64,000 nucleotides of DNA from Flavobacterium ustbae (GCF_003946915.1 NZ_RPOC01000004.1:186001-250000); one strand, 5' to 3'. Counted from the first letter of the stretch, positions 17,193-25,717 are shown. Numbers and translations are program-made. The notes: generated from the letters alone by a model not told the origin.

Positions 17193-17699
17193 TCAAATAT
17201 CTTCCTTCGTCAATCTATCCAATTCTTTCAATAAAGTAGGAAATCTGAATTCTCCGGCCATACTTTCGACCTTTTTACACGCTTCATCCAAATCAATTCC
17301 GATAGAAGTGATGTAAAGCGGTTTTTTGCTATCTCCTCTAAAAAGAGCTTTTTTATTCTTTTCTATAGAAGCAAAATTCGTTTTGGCAACACCAATTATT
17401 GGAATTTCTTTATTCAGCTTTTCGTATAAATAACCGCCTAAACCATATTTGTTTTCATCATCTAAATAAACAAATCCGTCGACTACAATAACTTCAATAG
17501 TCGAGAGGTCAATTTGTTTTAATAAGCTTAAAATGCATGGCAATTCTCTTTTATAAAATTCGCCAGGAATATATTCTTCTACATTGTCTATTGTTTCAGA
17601 ATGAATTTTAAAGTTTTTATCTTCATTCCATGCTGCAAATTCAAGGCAGATTGTTTTTGCTTTTTGGTCAAAATAATACGTATCAAAAGCTATAATCAT
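17193..17699 (-). CDS. endonuclease V-family protein, shortened
   Basis: 168 residues against about 220 for typical endonuclease V, the enzyme that nicks DNA or RNA next to deaminated bases. Motifs align in order: first strand with Asp6 (IIAFDTYY), substrate-wedge motif YIPGEFYKRELP with Glu52, VVDGF with Asp74, and GVAK with Lys106. The usual His-Pro-Arg after the third motif is absent (VDGFVYLDDENKYGLG instead), and the C-terminus is short. So the active-site acids are kept while a loop is altered; activity is uncertain. ATG start. Confidence 0.72.
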   Translation of the reverse strand: MIIAFDTYYFDQKAKTICLEFAAWNEDKNFKIHSETIDNVEEYIPGEFYKRELPCILSLLKQIDLSTIEVIVVDGFVYLDDENKYGLGGYLYEKLNKEIPIIGVAKTNFASIEKNKKALFRGDSKKPLYITSIGIDLDEACKKVESMAGEFRFPTLLKELDRLTKEDI

Positions 17700-17889
17700 A
17701 TTAGGTAATAGATGTTTATTTGGGCTAATTTAGAAAAACCTTACAAAGAATAGTATTGTAAGCGTGAATTAATTTAAAAAGTTTTCTATTCAGAGATATC
17801 ATTTCAAAAATCAAAAAGCTTTATCATTCTCTTACAATCATTTAAGCGATTAATTTAGTAACTTAGTTATAAATCAAAAAACTAGAATT

Positions 17890-18285
17890 ATGATAACTAA
17901 AATGATATGGGCCAATCTGGTTTCGAGCGATATACAGAAAACGATTCAATTTTATACCTCTTTGGGTTTTAAGCAAAACGGAGCAGAAACAAAAGAATTG
18001 GTAAGTTTTGTTTTTGGAGAAAATGATTTTGTAATTAATTTTTTCTCACCCAAACGATTAGAAAACGCTGTAAAAGGAAAACTCTCTAATACGGCAATCG
18101 ATAACGAAATTGTATTTTCTTTGTCTGCAAGCAGTGTAGAAGAGGTAGATCTTTGGTATCAAAAAATAAAAGAAATCAACGGAACTATTTACTCTGAACC
18201 AGAAAACTTTGAAGTTGGCTATACTTTTGGCTTTTCAGATCCGGACGGTCATAAGTTTAATTTTTTGTATTGGCCTGGAATGTAG
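17890..18285 (+). CDS. VOC (glyoxalase/bleomycin-resistance fold) protein
   Basis: 131-residue single VOC domain: WANLVSSDIQKTIQFYTSLGFK at the start and GYTFGFSDPDGHKFNFLYWP at the end, the latter carrying the usual metal-site Glu position replaced by Asn/Phe. Family members are dioxygenases, isomerases or binding proteins. It is followed after 54 bp by the Crp-like gene; the operator for that gene begins 6 bp after this stop codon. Confidence 0.85.
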   Translation: MITKMIWANLVSSDIQKTIQFYTSLGFKQNGAETKELVSFVFGENDFVINFFSPKRLENAVKGKLSNTAIDNEIVFSLSASSVEEVDLWYQKIKEINGTIYSEPENFEVGYTFGFSDPDGHKFNFLYWPGM

Positions 18286-18290
18286 TTTTT

Positions 18291-18306
18291 TTTGCCATAT
18301 GACAAA
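18291..18306. promoter_or_regulatory. Crp-type operator, site 1 (upstream of the Crp-like gene)
   Basis: TTTGCCATATGACAAA, a 16-bp palindrome with one mismatched pair. Its centre is 36.5 bp before the end of a -7-like TAACTTTC (18328-18335). It matches site 2 in 15 of 16 bases. Confidence 0.75.
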
Positions 18307-18339
18307 TTCTCAATAAAAACTTATGACTAACTTTCGTGC

Positions 18340-18909
18340 ATGAAAGAATTAGTAAATTACATATTACAGTTTGGCAATTTGAATCAGCAGCAGATTGATT
18401 TGATTTTAACGAAAGCCCAAGAAAAAGAAATCAAAAAAGAAGAATATTTTTCTGAAGCAGGAAAAATAGCAGCCGAAGTTGGCTTTATCGTAGACGGAAT
18501 AATGCGCGTTTGCTACTACAACAACAAAGGCGAAGAAATTACAAAATACTTTATCGATGAAAATAACTTGGTTGTAGACTTAGAAAGTTTTGACAACAAT
18601 ATTTGCTCGTCTGCTTATGTGCAAGCGGTTACAGATTGCAAAGTTATCGTGTTTTCTAAAGCAGATTGGCAGGAATTACTTGATACCATTGTGGGCTGGG
18701 ACACAATTGTGCATAAAATCATTTCAAAAGCCTTAATTCAGAAAGTCGCTAGAAGAAGTCCGCTGGTTTCAGAAGACGCTACAACCCGTTATTTATCTTT
18801 TATGGAAATGTTTCCAAAAGTAATTAATCGAGTTCCGCTTTCGTATTTGGCTTCGTATTTGGGTATTACACAATCTTCTTTGAGCAGAATTCGAAAAAAC
18901 ATTCGTTAA
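18340..18909 (+). CDS. Crp/Fnr-family transcription regulator
   Basis: 189 residues. Cyclic-nucleotide-binding-type beta barrel about 25-115 (FIVDGIMRVCYYNNKGEE, VVDLESF) without the full phosphate-binding cassette of cAMP receptors. C-terminal helix-turn-helix near 160-185 (SYLASYLGITQSSLSRIRK). The same 16-bp palindrome lies before this gene and before the SDR gene that follows, so the protein probably regulates both. The -7-like box ends 4 bp before the ATG, suggesting a very short or leaderless mRNA. 79 bp upstream of the SDR gene. Confidence 0.87.
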   Translation: MKELVNYILQFGNLNQQQIDLILTKAQEKEIKKEEYFSEAGKIAAEVGFIVDGIMRVCYYNNKGEEITKYFIDENNLVVDLESFDNNICSSAYVQAVTDCKVIVFSKADWQELLDTIVGWDTIVHKIISKALIQKVARRSPLVSEDATTRYLSFMEMFPKVINRVPLSYLASYLGITQSSLSRIRKNIR

Positions 18910-18918
18910 AAATCGCTT

Positions 18919-18934
18919 TTTGCCATATGGCAAA
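18919..18934. promoter_or_regulatory. Crp-type operator, site 2 (upstream of the SDR gene)
   Basis: Perfect palindrome TTTGCCATATGGCAAA. Its centre lies 36.5 bp before the end of CAACTTTG (18956-18963), i.e. about -41 from the expected start point, the usual position for activation by Crp proteins. Confidence 0.78.
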
Positions 18935-18988
18935 TGTTTTTGTTTTTAATCGATGCAACTTTGCCTCAGATAATTTAAATAGATAAAA

Positions 18989-19726
18989 ATGAAAACAGTA
19001 TTAATTACAGGCGCAAATAGAAGCATTGGTTTAGAAACGGCTAAACAGCTTTCAACAAAAGGATTATTCGTTTATTTAGGAACACGTGATCTTGCAAAAG
19101 GAGAAGAAGTTGTAAAAGAATTGAATGAAAAAGGATTTGAAAATATTCAAGCCATTCAAATTGATGTTACCAATGCAGAAAGCATTTTAGCAGCAAAAAA
19201 TAGAGTAGAAAAGGAGCAAGGCAAACTGGATATTCTGATTAATAATGCTGGAATTCTAGGAGATATTCCGCAAGGAGCTTCGACAACTTCTATAGAAAGC
19301 ATTCAAAAAGTTTTTGATACGAATTTCTTCGGAGTGATAAGCGTTACGCAGACTTTCATGGAACTATTAAAAAAATCTGATAGTCCTAGAATCAGCAACA
19401 TTACTTCAGGATTAGGTTCGCTTACTTTGCACAGCGATCCAACTTGGAAATATTATACCATAAAAGCGGTTTCGTATGTTTCTTCTAAAACGGCTTTAAA
19501 TGCGTTCACAGTGACTTTATCTCATGAACTAAAAGAGCTGAATTTCAAGGTAAATTCAATAGATCCTGGCTATACAGCAACCGATTTTAATCATCACAGC
19601 GGACCTCAAAGTGTAGAAAGCGCGGCAAGTTTTATTATTAAACATACTTTAGTGGATGAAAACGGGCCGACAGGAAAATTCTTTAGTCCGGATATAGAAA
19701 ATGAAACACAAGAAAGTCCTTGGTAA
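18989..19726 (+). CDS. short-chain dehydrogenase/reductase (SDR)
   Basis: 245 residues, classical SDR Rossmann fold. Cofactor motif TGANRSIG (7-14), NNAG near 88-91, catalytic Ser region NITSGLGS near 140 and Y-x-x-x-K in YVSSK near 164. Arg in the loop after strand 2 (LGTRDLAKG) favours NADP(H). Substrate unknown. A Crp-type palindrome lies 55 bp upstream, so it is likely controlled by the neighbouring regulator. Hairpin terminator at 19735-19768. Confidence 0.9.
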   Translation: MKTVLITGANRSIGLETAKQLSTKGLFVYLGTRDLAKGEEVVKELNEKGFENIQAIQIDVTNAESILAAKNRVEKEQGKLDILINNAGILGDIPQGASTTSIESIQKVFDTNFFGVISVTQTFMELLKKSDSPRISNITSGLGSLTLHSDPTWKYYTIKAVSYVSSKTALNAFTVTLSHELKELNFKVNSIDPGYTATDFNHHSGPQSVESAASFIIKHTLVDENGPTGKFFSPDIENETQESPW

Positions 19727-19734
19727 AAAAGAAA

Positions 19735-19768
19735 AAACCTTTCAAAGTCAGTGATTTTGGAAGGTTTT
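19735..19768 (+). terminator. terminator after the SDR gene
   Basis: AAAACCTTTCAAAGTCA / TGATTTTGGAAGGTTTT hairpin, slightly mismatched, with T-run. Confidence 0.65.
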
Positions 19769-19839
19769 AGCATTTAAATAACGCTTCATTCTAGAGAAAA
19801 TGGTAATTTTAGCCCATTAATAATTCTAAGGAAGAAACG

Positions 19840-20604
19840 ATGTCTATTACAACAGAAGCCGAATTAGCAGGAATGAAAAAAGCGAGTGAAGCAGTTGCAT
19901 TCACTTTAAAAGAAATGAGGAAATTTGCCAAACCTGGAATGTCCACAAAAGAATTGGACGATTATGGTGGACAAATTTTAAATGATTTGGGAGCAAAATC
20001 TGCACCCTATCTAACTTACGGATTTCCTGGTTGGACTTGCATTAGTGTTGATAACGAATTTTGCCACGGAATTCCATCTGAGAAAAGAATCTTGAAGGAA
20101 GGCGATTTAATTAATATTGATGTTTCGGCTGAGTTAGACGGATTTTGGTCAGATAACGGAGGCTCTTTTGTAATTGGTTCGGATATAAATGAACATCAAA
20201 AACTAGTTGAAGCTTCTAAAGCTATTTTATATAAAGCAATTCATAATATAAAGGGCGGAGTCCGTATTTCTGATATCGGATTTTTAATTGAAACCGAAGC
20301 CAAAAAACGTGGCTATAAAGTGATAAAAAATTTAACGGGACATGGAGTAGGAAGAAGCCTTCATGAAGCACCACATGAAATTGCCAATTATAGAGATCGT
20401 TTTAACCAAACGAGATTCAAGAAAAATTCTGTAGTTGCCATTGAAACCTTTATTTCTACAGCTTCTACGTATGCTGAAACCTTACAAGATGGCTGGACAA
20501 TGGTTGGAAACAAAGGCGGTTTTATGGCTCAGCACGAACATACAATTGTGGTCACAGAAGGAAAACCAATTATTCTAACAGAAATGAATGAAATTTGGAA
20601 TTAA
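19840..20604 (+). CDS. map: methionine aminopeptidase, type I
   Basis: Removes the initiator Met from nascent proteins. 254 residues with all five metal ligands at family spacing: Asp94 and Asp105 (DVSAELDGFWSD), His168 (GHGVG), Glu202 (IETF) and Glu233 (HEH). Substrate His in CHG near 76. The ribosomal-operon map gene would be elsewhere, so this may be a second paralogue. Own terminator at 20618-20647. Confidence 0.92.
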   Translation: MSITTEAELAGMKKASEAVAFTLKEMRKFAKPGMSTKELDDYGGQILNDLGAKSAPYLTYGFPGWTCISVDNEFCHGIPSEKRILKEGDLINIDVSAELDGFWSDNGGSFVIGSDINEHQKLVEASKAILYKAIHNIKGGVRISDIGFLIETEAKKRGYKVIKNLTGHGVGRSLHEAPHEIANYRDRFNQTRFKKNSVVAIETFISTASTYAETLQDGWTMVGNKGGFMAQHEHTIVVTEGKPIILTEMNEIWN

Positions 20605-20617
20605 AAAAATCCATATA

Positions 20618-20647
20618 AAAAACTCCATTAGAAATAATGGAGTTTTT
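20618..20647. terminator. bidirectional terminator
   Basis: AAAAACTCCATTA / TAATGGAGTTTTT with a GAAA loop, between convergent genes. Confidence 0.85.
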
Positions 20648-20652
20648 GATTT

Positions 20653-21048
20653 TTAAACCGCTTCCCAAAGCTCTATTTTGTTGCCTTCAGCATCCATAAT
20701 ATGAACAAACTTACCATAATCGTAAGTTTCGATATTATCAAGAATGGTAACACCGTTTTCTTTTAATTGCTTTACCAAACCTTCTATATTTTGCACACGA
20801 TAATTAATCATAAAATCTTTTTTGGAAGGCGAGAAGTAATCGTCTCCTTTTTGAAAAGGACTCCATTGCAGAGAGTTTATCTTATCTGGATTGTTTAAAT
20901 CTCTCGATTCAAAAGTCGAACCCCAATCGTTTGTATCTAATCCTAAATTTTTGGAATACCAGTTTTTGGTTTCATTTGGATTATCCGAAAAAAAGAAAAT
21001 GCCTCCAATTCCAATCACTTTTGCTGTTTTATCATCTTGATTTTCCAT
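20653..21048 (-). CDS. VOC-family protein
   Basis: 131 residues with one VOC domain: GIGGIFFFSDNPNETKNWYSKNLG at the N-terminus and FVHIMDAEGNKIELWEA at the C-terminus, where the Glu of IELWE is the usual metal ligand. Function unknown; resembles putative glyoxalase-like proteins of Flavobacteria. ATG at 21048. Confidence 0.87.
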   Translation of the reverse strand: MENQDDKTAKVIGIGGIFFFSDNPNETKNWYSKNLGLDTNDWGSTFESRDLNNPDKINSLQWSPFQKGDDYFSPSKKDFMINYRVQNIEGLVKQLKENGVTILDNIETYDYGKFVHIMDAEGNKIELWEAV

Positions 21049-21182
21049 AGCAATAACTATCTAAATTTCTAAAATTGATCTTTTTTTTAATCAACCTAAG
21101 GTATTAAAATAATACTTGCATTTTCATTTTTTATTGTTTTGAACTATATTTACATTAACCTTTTAAGTAAAATAATACTACA

Positions 21183-21533
21183 ATGAAAACGGAAAGAATT
21201 TACAAAATACTATTTTCTAGCGTATATCCATTATACATTCAAAAAGTCGAAAAAAAGGGACGAACAAAAGAAGAATTAGATACTGTAATTAAATGGCTTA
21301 CAGGATATAGTGATGATCAAATTAAAGAACAAATTGAAAAGAAAGTAGATTTTCAGACTTTTTTTGCTGAGGCTCCAGAACTTAATCCGAATGCTTCTAA
21401 AATTACGGGAGTTATTTGCGGTTATAGAGTAGAAGAGATAGAAGATCCGCTAATTCAGAAATTGCGATATCTAGACAAACTAGTCGATGAAATTGCCAAA
21501 GGCAGAAAAATGGAAAAAATTTTAAGAGAATAA
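21183..21533 (+). CDS. DUF2200 family protein
   Basis: 116 residues resembling the DUF2200 family: [24 protein letters not shown] near the start, IKWLTGY near 37 and [19 protein letters not shown] near 73-91. Cytoplasmic; function not known. Convergent with the ArsR operon; shared terminator at 21537-21564. Confidence 0.83.
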   Translation: MKTERIYKILFSSVYPLYIQKVEKKGRTKEELDTVIKWLTGYSDDQIKEQIEKKVDFQTFFAEAPELNPNASKITGVICGYRVEEIEDPLIQKLRYLDKLVDEIAKGRKMEKILRE

Positions 21534-21536
21534 AAA

Positions 21537-21564
21537 AAGACCTTCAAATTATTTGAAGGTCTTT
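21537..21564. terminator. bidirectional terminator
   Basis: Perfect 28-bp palindrome AAAGACCTTCAAAT / ATTTGAAGGTCTTT between convergent genes. Confidence 0.85.
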
Positions 21565-21569
21565 GATTT

Positions 21570-22127
21570 TTAAACTCGTAATAAACCGCGAAAACCTCTC
21601 GCAGCATAATAAGAATCGGCACCGTTATGATATACAAAAACGGTATTGTATCTGAAATCGGAGAATATGGCGCCTCCTAATTTTCGTATTTCTGGCGGCG
21701 TTAAAATCCAGCTCGAAGTTTTAGCGTCAAATTTTCCTAGCTTTTGCAATTCTTTGTATTGTTCTTCGCTTAATATTTCAATTCCCATTTCCTGCGCCAT
21801 ATTTATAGCGCTGTCTGCAGGTTTATGTTCTTTTCTTTTTTCGAGCGCTTCATGATCGTAGCAAATGCTTCGTCGCCCTTTCGGACTCTCAGCAGAACAA
21901 TCTACAAAAAGATATTCGTCCGTCTTTTTATCGTAACCTATAACATCGGGTTCGCCTTCGGTTCTTTCCATTTCGTCAAGCGATCCTAATTTTGCTGGAT
22001 TTGCTTTTAGTTTAGCTTCAATTTTTGCCCATTCCAGATTTTCATGGCGGTTTTTATTGTTCTCAAAACGTTTTTCAAGAATACTCAAAAGTTCGTCTTG
22101 CTCGTTTGCTGTCAGTTGTTTTTTCAT
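21570..22127 (-). CDS. DUF4256 family protein
   Basis: 185 residues resembling DUF4256: LEWAKIEAKL near 43, FVDCSAESPKGRRSICYD near 73-90, and a C-terminal PPEIRKLGGAIFSDFRYNTVF ending in YYAARGFRG. The conserved Cys/Arg/Asp set suggests an enzyme, but no activity is established. Last gene of the four-gene ArsR operon (11 bp after the DoxX stop). Confidence 0.82.
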   Translation of the reverse strand: MKKQLTANEQDELLSILEKRFENNKNRHENLEWAKIEAKLKANPAKLGSLDEMERTEGEPDVIGYDKKTDEYLFVDCSAESPKGRRSICYDHEALEKRKEHKPADSAINMAQEMGIEILSEEQYKELQKLGKFDAKTSSWILTPPEIRKLGGAIFSDFRYNTVFVYHNGADSYYAARGFRGLLRV

Positions 22128-22138
22128 GTTCTTAAATT

Positions 22139-22516
22139 TTAATTAGAAGTGCATTTTCTATTTTCTGGTGTGAAATACCAAGAAGTTACAGTTAAAACAA
22201 TTAATAAAATTGGTCCGAAAAGCGCTGACGCATCATCTCCAACGGCTAAATGCGAAATAACCGCTCCAGACATTGCAAAAAAGAAACCGGCATAAGCCCA
22301 TTCTTTTAATAAACCAAATTTCGGAATTAAAATGACAATAACACCCAAAAGTTTCCAAACTCCCAAAAGCGTTAAAAAATAAAGCGGATAGCCCAGATGC
22401 TGCATCATTTCAGCTTCTTCTTTCACTGGTATAAGCTGTACAATCCCAGTTGCTGTCATTCCTAGTGCCAACCAAAGCGTAGCAATCCAGTAAATAATTC
22501 TATTACGTTTTGTCAT
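22139..22516 (-). CDS. DoxX-like four-helix membrane protein
   Basis: 125 residues with four hydrophobic helices and the DoxX-like pattern: WLALGMTATGIVQLIP, PLYFLTLLGVWKLLGVIVILIP and an A/G-rich third helix. Often encoded with ArsR and AHSA1 genes in Flavobacteria, as here. Role unclear (redox or membrane function proposed for the family). 7 bp after the AHSA1 stop. Confidence 0.83.
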   Translation of the reverse strand: MTKRNRIIYWIATLWLALGMTATGIVQLIPVKEEAEMMQHLGYPLYFLTLLGVWKLLGVIVILIPKFGLLKEWAYAGFFFAMSGAVISHLAVGDDASALFGPILLIVLTVTSWYFTPENRKCTSN

Positions 22517-22523
22517 GATTATT

Positions 22524-22991
22524 TTATTTTAGGTTAGTTACAATTTCTTCCAGTTTGTTATGCGCCATATTTAAACCTTGAGCAAATGGCAGTTTTAATT
22601 GCGTCATTCTATGCTCAACCGATTTGTAAATAATCTGCATCGTTAATTTGCTTGTTTCATCCGTTATTTTTTCGAACTCCAAAAATTCCAACTGAGGTGC
22701 AAAATTGATATTATCCATTTCAAAAGTGCGAACAATTTTTTCGTTTGGAACAAAATCATGAATAGCACCATTTGCTTTAAAAACTACATTTCCATTGGCA
22801 TCGCTGGTTTCAAACTCCCATCCGCCATGTTTCTTATTTTCTAGTTTTACAACTTTTGTTCCCATCCATTGCGCCACAATTTCAGGTTCAACATAAGCTT
22901 TAAATAATAATTCTACTGGCAGATCAAATTCTCTTGTAATGATAAGATCGTGCCTGTCATCTTCTGCGTGAATTTTTGTTTTCTTTTCCAT
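22524..22991 (-). CDS. SRPBCC / AHSA1-domain protein
   Basis: 155 residues, START-like ligand-binding fold related to the Aha1 C-terminal domain: ITREFDLPVELLFKAYVEPEIVAQWMG at the start and a closing amphipathic helix LPFAQGLNMAHNKLEEIV. Typically binds a hydrophobic ligand; ligand unknown. Begins 3 bp after the ArsR stop, the usual order in this operon type. Confidence 0.87.
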   Translation of the reverse strand: MEKKTKIHAEDDRHDLIITREFDLPVELLFKAYVEPEIVAQWMGTKVVKLENKKHGGWEFETSDANGNVVFKANGAIHDFVPNEKIVRTFEMDNINFAPQLEFLEFEKITDETSKLTMQIIYKSVEHRMTQLKLPFAQGLNMAHNKLEEIVTNLK

Positions 22992-22994
22992 AGT

Positions 22995-23312
22995 TTATTT
23001 TTTATAGTTTTTCATAATTGCTTCTAACTTATTAAAACGTTCGTCCCACATTTTTCTAAATGGCTCGATGAATTGATCAATTTCTTTCATTTTTTCTGGA
23101 TTTAAATGATAATAAATTTCTCTTCCGCTTTGAGTTTGATGTAGTAATTCGCATTCGCTTAGAATTTGAATATGTTTAGAAATCGTCTGTCTTGACGAAT
23201 TAAAATTCTCGGCAATTGTTCCAGGAGTCATGGCCTGAACAGCAACTAAACTTAAAATAGCTCTTCTTGTAGGATCTGCTATTGCTTGAAAAACGTCTCT
23301 TCTAATTTCCAT
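22995..23312 (-). CDS. ArsR-family winged-helix repressor
   Basis: 105 residues from the ATG at 23312 ([17 protein letters not shown], the standard family start). A longer in-frame extension to 23360 would run through the operator sites and is rejected. HTH at about 38-58 ([20 protein letters not shown]). No metal-binding Cys cluster of the ArsR/SmtB type is seen, so it is likely a non-metal sensor. First gene of ArsR-AHSA1-DoxX-DUF4256; two dyad operators lie directly upstream, implying autoregulation. Confidence 0.9.
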   Translation of the reverse strand: MEIRRDVFQAIADPTRRAILSLVAVQAMTPGTIAENFNSSRQTISKHIQILSECELLHQTQSGREIYYHLNPEKMKEIDQFIEPFRKMWDERFNKLEAIMKNYKK

Positions 23313-23315
23313 TGC

Positions 23316-23331
23316 GCAGTTATTTGACTGC
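23316..23331. promoter_or_regulatory. putative ArsR operator, proximal dyad
   Basis: GCAGTTATTTGACTGC: arms GCAGT / ACTGC. It lies 3 bp from the start codon of the ArsR gene and is repeated 25 bp further upstream. Confidence 0.7.
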
Positions 23332-23340
23332 AAATATAAT

Positions 23341-23356
23341 GCAATCATTTGACTGC
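23341..23356. promoter_or_regulatory. putative ArsR operator, distal dyad
   Basis: GCAATCATTTGACTGC, of form GCAnTCAnnTGAnTGC on the other strand. Shares ATTTGACTGC with the proximal dyad. Confidence 0.7.
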
Positions 23357-23397
23357 ACAATATGAAATTTGAAAAATTTCAAAAATTTCAAGAAAAG

Positions 23398-23457
23398 AAA
23401 TTCCAAATTCCAAACACTAAGGGAAATGGAATTTGGAATTTTAAAAATTGGAATTTT
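23398..23457. repeat. ATTCCAAATTCC-family repeat
   Basis: AAATTCCAAATTCCAA, 7 bp, then GGAATTTGGAATTT...AAAATTGGAATTTT; able to fold as a hairpin. Also serves as the 3' flank of the gene at 23464. Confidence 0.7.
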
Positions 23458-23463
23458 GTATAT

Positions 23464-24516
23464 TCAATCTAAACCAGCAAACTGAAAAGGTTTAGCTTCT
23501 TTAAAGTTTATAAGAGAATCTCCAGAATAGTTTTCATTATTGGCCAGACTCAGTTTTTTGATTTTTCCTTTTTCGCTAAAATCAATTTTACTGAATTCAA
23601 CCCAAATCACATTCGGATTTAAAACATTATCAAAATAATACACTAGATTTTTCTGGTCTGCAACCGTTCTCCAACGGGTAGAGGAGATGTTAGGTTCTGT
23701 TTCAGACGCAATTCCTAACGGAACAGAGCAATTTCTTATTACGCCAAAAACACTTGCAAGCGCTGTTCTTGTATTATCGGTTTTCGGAATGGCATCTATA
23801 TAATAAGAGGCTCTTACAAAACGGTCTGCAGCGCGGTTGGTTCCTGGAAGCATAATCGTGCCGGGAATTCCTTTCCAATAAGCATTAATCGCCAATTGCT
23901 GATCGAAAATTGGAGAATTGGTCATTGCAACATATTTTCGGTCATGATGAATTACCAGTTTTCCATTTATATATTCAAAAATAGCATTGTCGCCGCTAGA
24001 GTCAGATATAGAAAGATGCACGGTAGTAAAAATATTGGTTCCTGGAATGTGTGAAGAAACAATTACAAAATCATTTTTTTCTAATGCGGCAACAGTTTCT
24101 GCAACTGTCGAAAAACTATCTAAAACATACTGAAGCCATAAAGAAACAGCTAAGCCTTTTACCTTTCCGTTTTTTTCAAATGCAGGATACTGAGACTCAA
24201 CCAGCCATAATAGGTTCCCTACAAGTCCCTTTTCATTCATTCCGTCCGAAGAACCAATATCCCATGAACTGGTAATAACACTTCCATATTTAGATTTCCA
24301 TTTAATGGAACTGGTTCCAGCTTCTCCAGATCTTTCAATTCCTCTTGGAAAAATCCAAAGATTTGCGGGAATTTCTCCACGCCAGTCCATAGAACGAGCA
24401 GTAATAATAGTTCCGTTCAAACCTTCGTAAACTATTCTTGTACAAGGTAGTACAGTTTCACTTATTAACAATATAAAAGCTAATAGGGCAGGAAAAATTC
24501 TGTTTTTTGGTTTCAT
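23464..24516 (-). CDS. linear amide C-N hydrolase (choloylglycine hydrolase / penicillin V acylase family)
   Basis: 350 residues with a signal peptide whose cleavage exposes Cys25 (VLPC-TRIVYEG), the N-terminal nucleophile of this Ntn-hydrolase family. Further motifs: ARSMDWRG near 40-46 and GMNEKGL near 90-96; an N-A-P-type Asn region is seen as YVAMTNSPIFDQQ near 196-208. The family hydrolyses amides such as bile salts, penicillin V or N-acyl-homoserine lactones; substrate unknown. Exported. Stands alone. Confidence 0.88.
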   Translation of the reverse strand: MKPKNRIFPALLAFILLISETVLPCTRIVYEGLNGTIITARSMDWRGEIPANLWIFPRGIERSGEAGTSSIKWKSKYGSVITSSWDIGSSDGMNEKGLVGNLLWLVESQYPAFEKNGKVKGLAVSLWLQYVLDSFSTVAETVAALEKNDFVIVSSHIPGTNIFTTVHLSISDSSGDNAIFEYINGKLVIHHDRKYVAMTNSPIFDQQLAINAYWKGIPGTIMLPGTNRAADRFVRASYYIDAIPKTDNTRTALASVFGVIRNCSVPLGIASETEPNISSTRWRTVADQKNLVYYFDNVLNPNVIWVEFSKIDFSEKGKIKKLSLANNENYSGDSLINFKEAKPFQFAGLD

Positions 24517-24680
24517 AAATTTAGATATTTAATAGACATTAAGTTCTGATTTACAACACTTTGTTTGGGAAGAAAAATAACTCTCTAAGCTTCTCTGCAA
24601 TTTACAGCTTTTCTGTAGAAAAATGGCTATAAATTGAAAGTTGTAAATAATAATATTATTTAGAATAATTATAAATAGTT

Positions 24681-24710
24681 TTGAATTCGTTTAAATTAAA
24701 ACTACTTTTG
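24681..24710 (+). promoter_or_regulatory. promoter of the alpha/beta hydrolase gene
   Basis: TTG at 24681-24683, 19-bp spacer, TACTTTTG at 24703-24710: exact Bacteroidota promoter layout, 32 bp before the ATG. Confidence 0.75.
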
Positions 24711-24742
24711 AAAACCATAGAATATATTTTAAATCCTAAAAA

Positions 24743-25717
24743 ATGACAAAAAAACTACTCAAAATAGTAAAGAAATTATTTTTTATACTTTTAATTCTAA
24801 TTCTTATCGGATTTTTGTTTGAACAAATTGCTCGTTTTTACTTTGACAATAAATGCCCTGATGACAAAGAATTTGTAGCAATTAATGGCAGAAAAATTCA
24901 TTATAAAAAGCTAGGAAACGGTCCTTGCACCATAATTTTTGAATCTGGTCTAGGTGGAGATTATCTGCATTGGCAGGATATTCAGAACAAACTTTCTAAA
25001 AAATATACTACAATAGCTTACGATAAAGCTGGAATTTTATGGAGCGATCCTTCTAAAGATATTTCACTAAAAAGATATTCTGATGATTTAGAAACCTTAC
25101 TAAAACAAACCAATTGCCCTAAACCATACATTTTAGTGGGACATTCTTTTGGTGGCATTACTCCGCGATTGTTTATTCAGAAAAACAAAAAAGATATGGC
25201 AGGAATTGTTTTTGTTGATGTTTCGCATCCTCAACAGCTAGAAAAATCGTCAGAAGCCTTAAGAAATTCTGTTCAGCCACCGCAAAGAATGCTTTTAAGT
25301 TTTTTGAATGAAATTGGCATTATTAGAATTTTGTACAGCTCAACAGCTTTTACAGCTTCCGTTCCAAAAGAACATTGGTTTAATCAAAACGTGAAAAACT
25401 ATTTTTACCGCATTTTTGATGGTATGATGACCGAACTTGAAAATGATAAAAAATTGATGAAAGAAGCTTCTGAAATAGATGATTTTGGATCAATTCCGCT
25501 AACTATAATTACAGCAAAATATCCTGGTGGAGTAGAAGGGGCAAGAGACAAAAAGCTGGAAAAAGAATATTTAGATATTCATAATGCCCTACAAAACGAT
25601 TTATTGCAGCTATCCACAAACAGCAGACAGATTTTTGCAACAAAAAGTGGTCATTATATTACGCTTCAAGAGCCAGATTTGATTTGTAATGAAGTTGAAA
25701 AACTAGCGCCAAGATAA
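24743..25717 (+). CDS. membrane-anchored alpha/beta hydrolase
   Basis: 324 residues. N-terminal membrane anchor about 10-30 (KLFFILLILILIGFLFE), then an alpha/beta-hydrolase fold with nucleophile elbow GHSFGG (Ser near 134), Asp in the late strand and catalytic His in SGHYITLQEPDL near 305. Oxyanion region ESGLGGDYLHW near 68-78. Probable esterase; substrate unknown. The stop codon lies in the loop of the terminator hairpin at 25701-25731. Confidence 0.87.
   Translation: MTKKLLKIVKKLFFILLILILIGFLFEQIARFYFDNKCPDDKEFVAINGRKIHYKKLGNGPCTIIFESGLGGDYLHWQDIQNKLSKKYTTIAYDKAGILWSDPSKDISLKRYSDDLETLLKQTNCPKPYILVGHSFGGITPRLFIQKNKKDMAGIVFVDVSHPQQLEKSSEALRNSVQPPQRMLLSFLNEIGIIRILYSSTAFTASVPKEHWFNQNVKNYFYRIFDGMMTELENDKKLMKEASEIDDFGSIPLTIITAKYPGGVEGARDKKLEKEYLDIHNALQNDLLQLSTNSRQIFATKSGHYITLQEPDLICNEVEKLAPR

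Noticed and set aside
23313..23360. N-terminal extension of the ArsR protein
   Set aside because: It would translate the two operator dyads; the family begins at MEIRRDVFQ.
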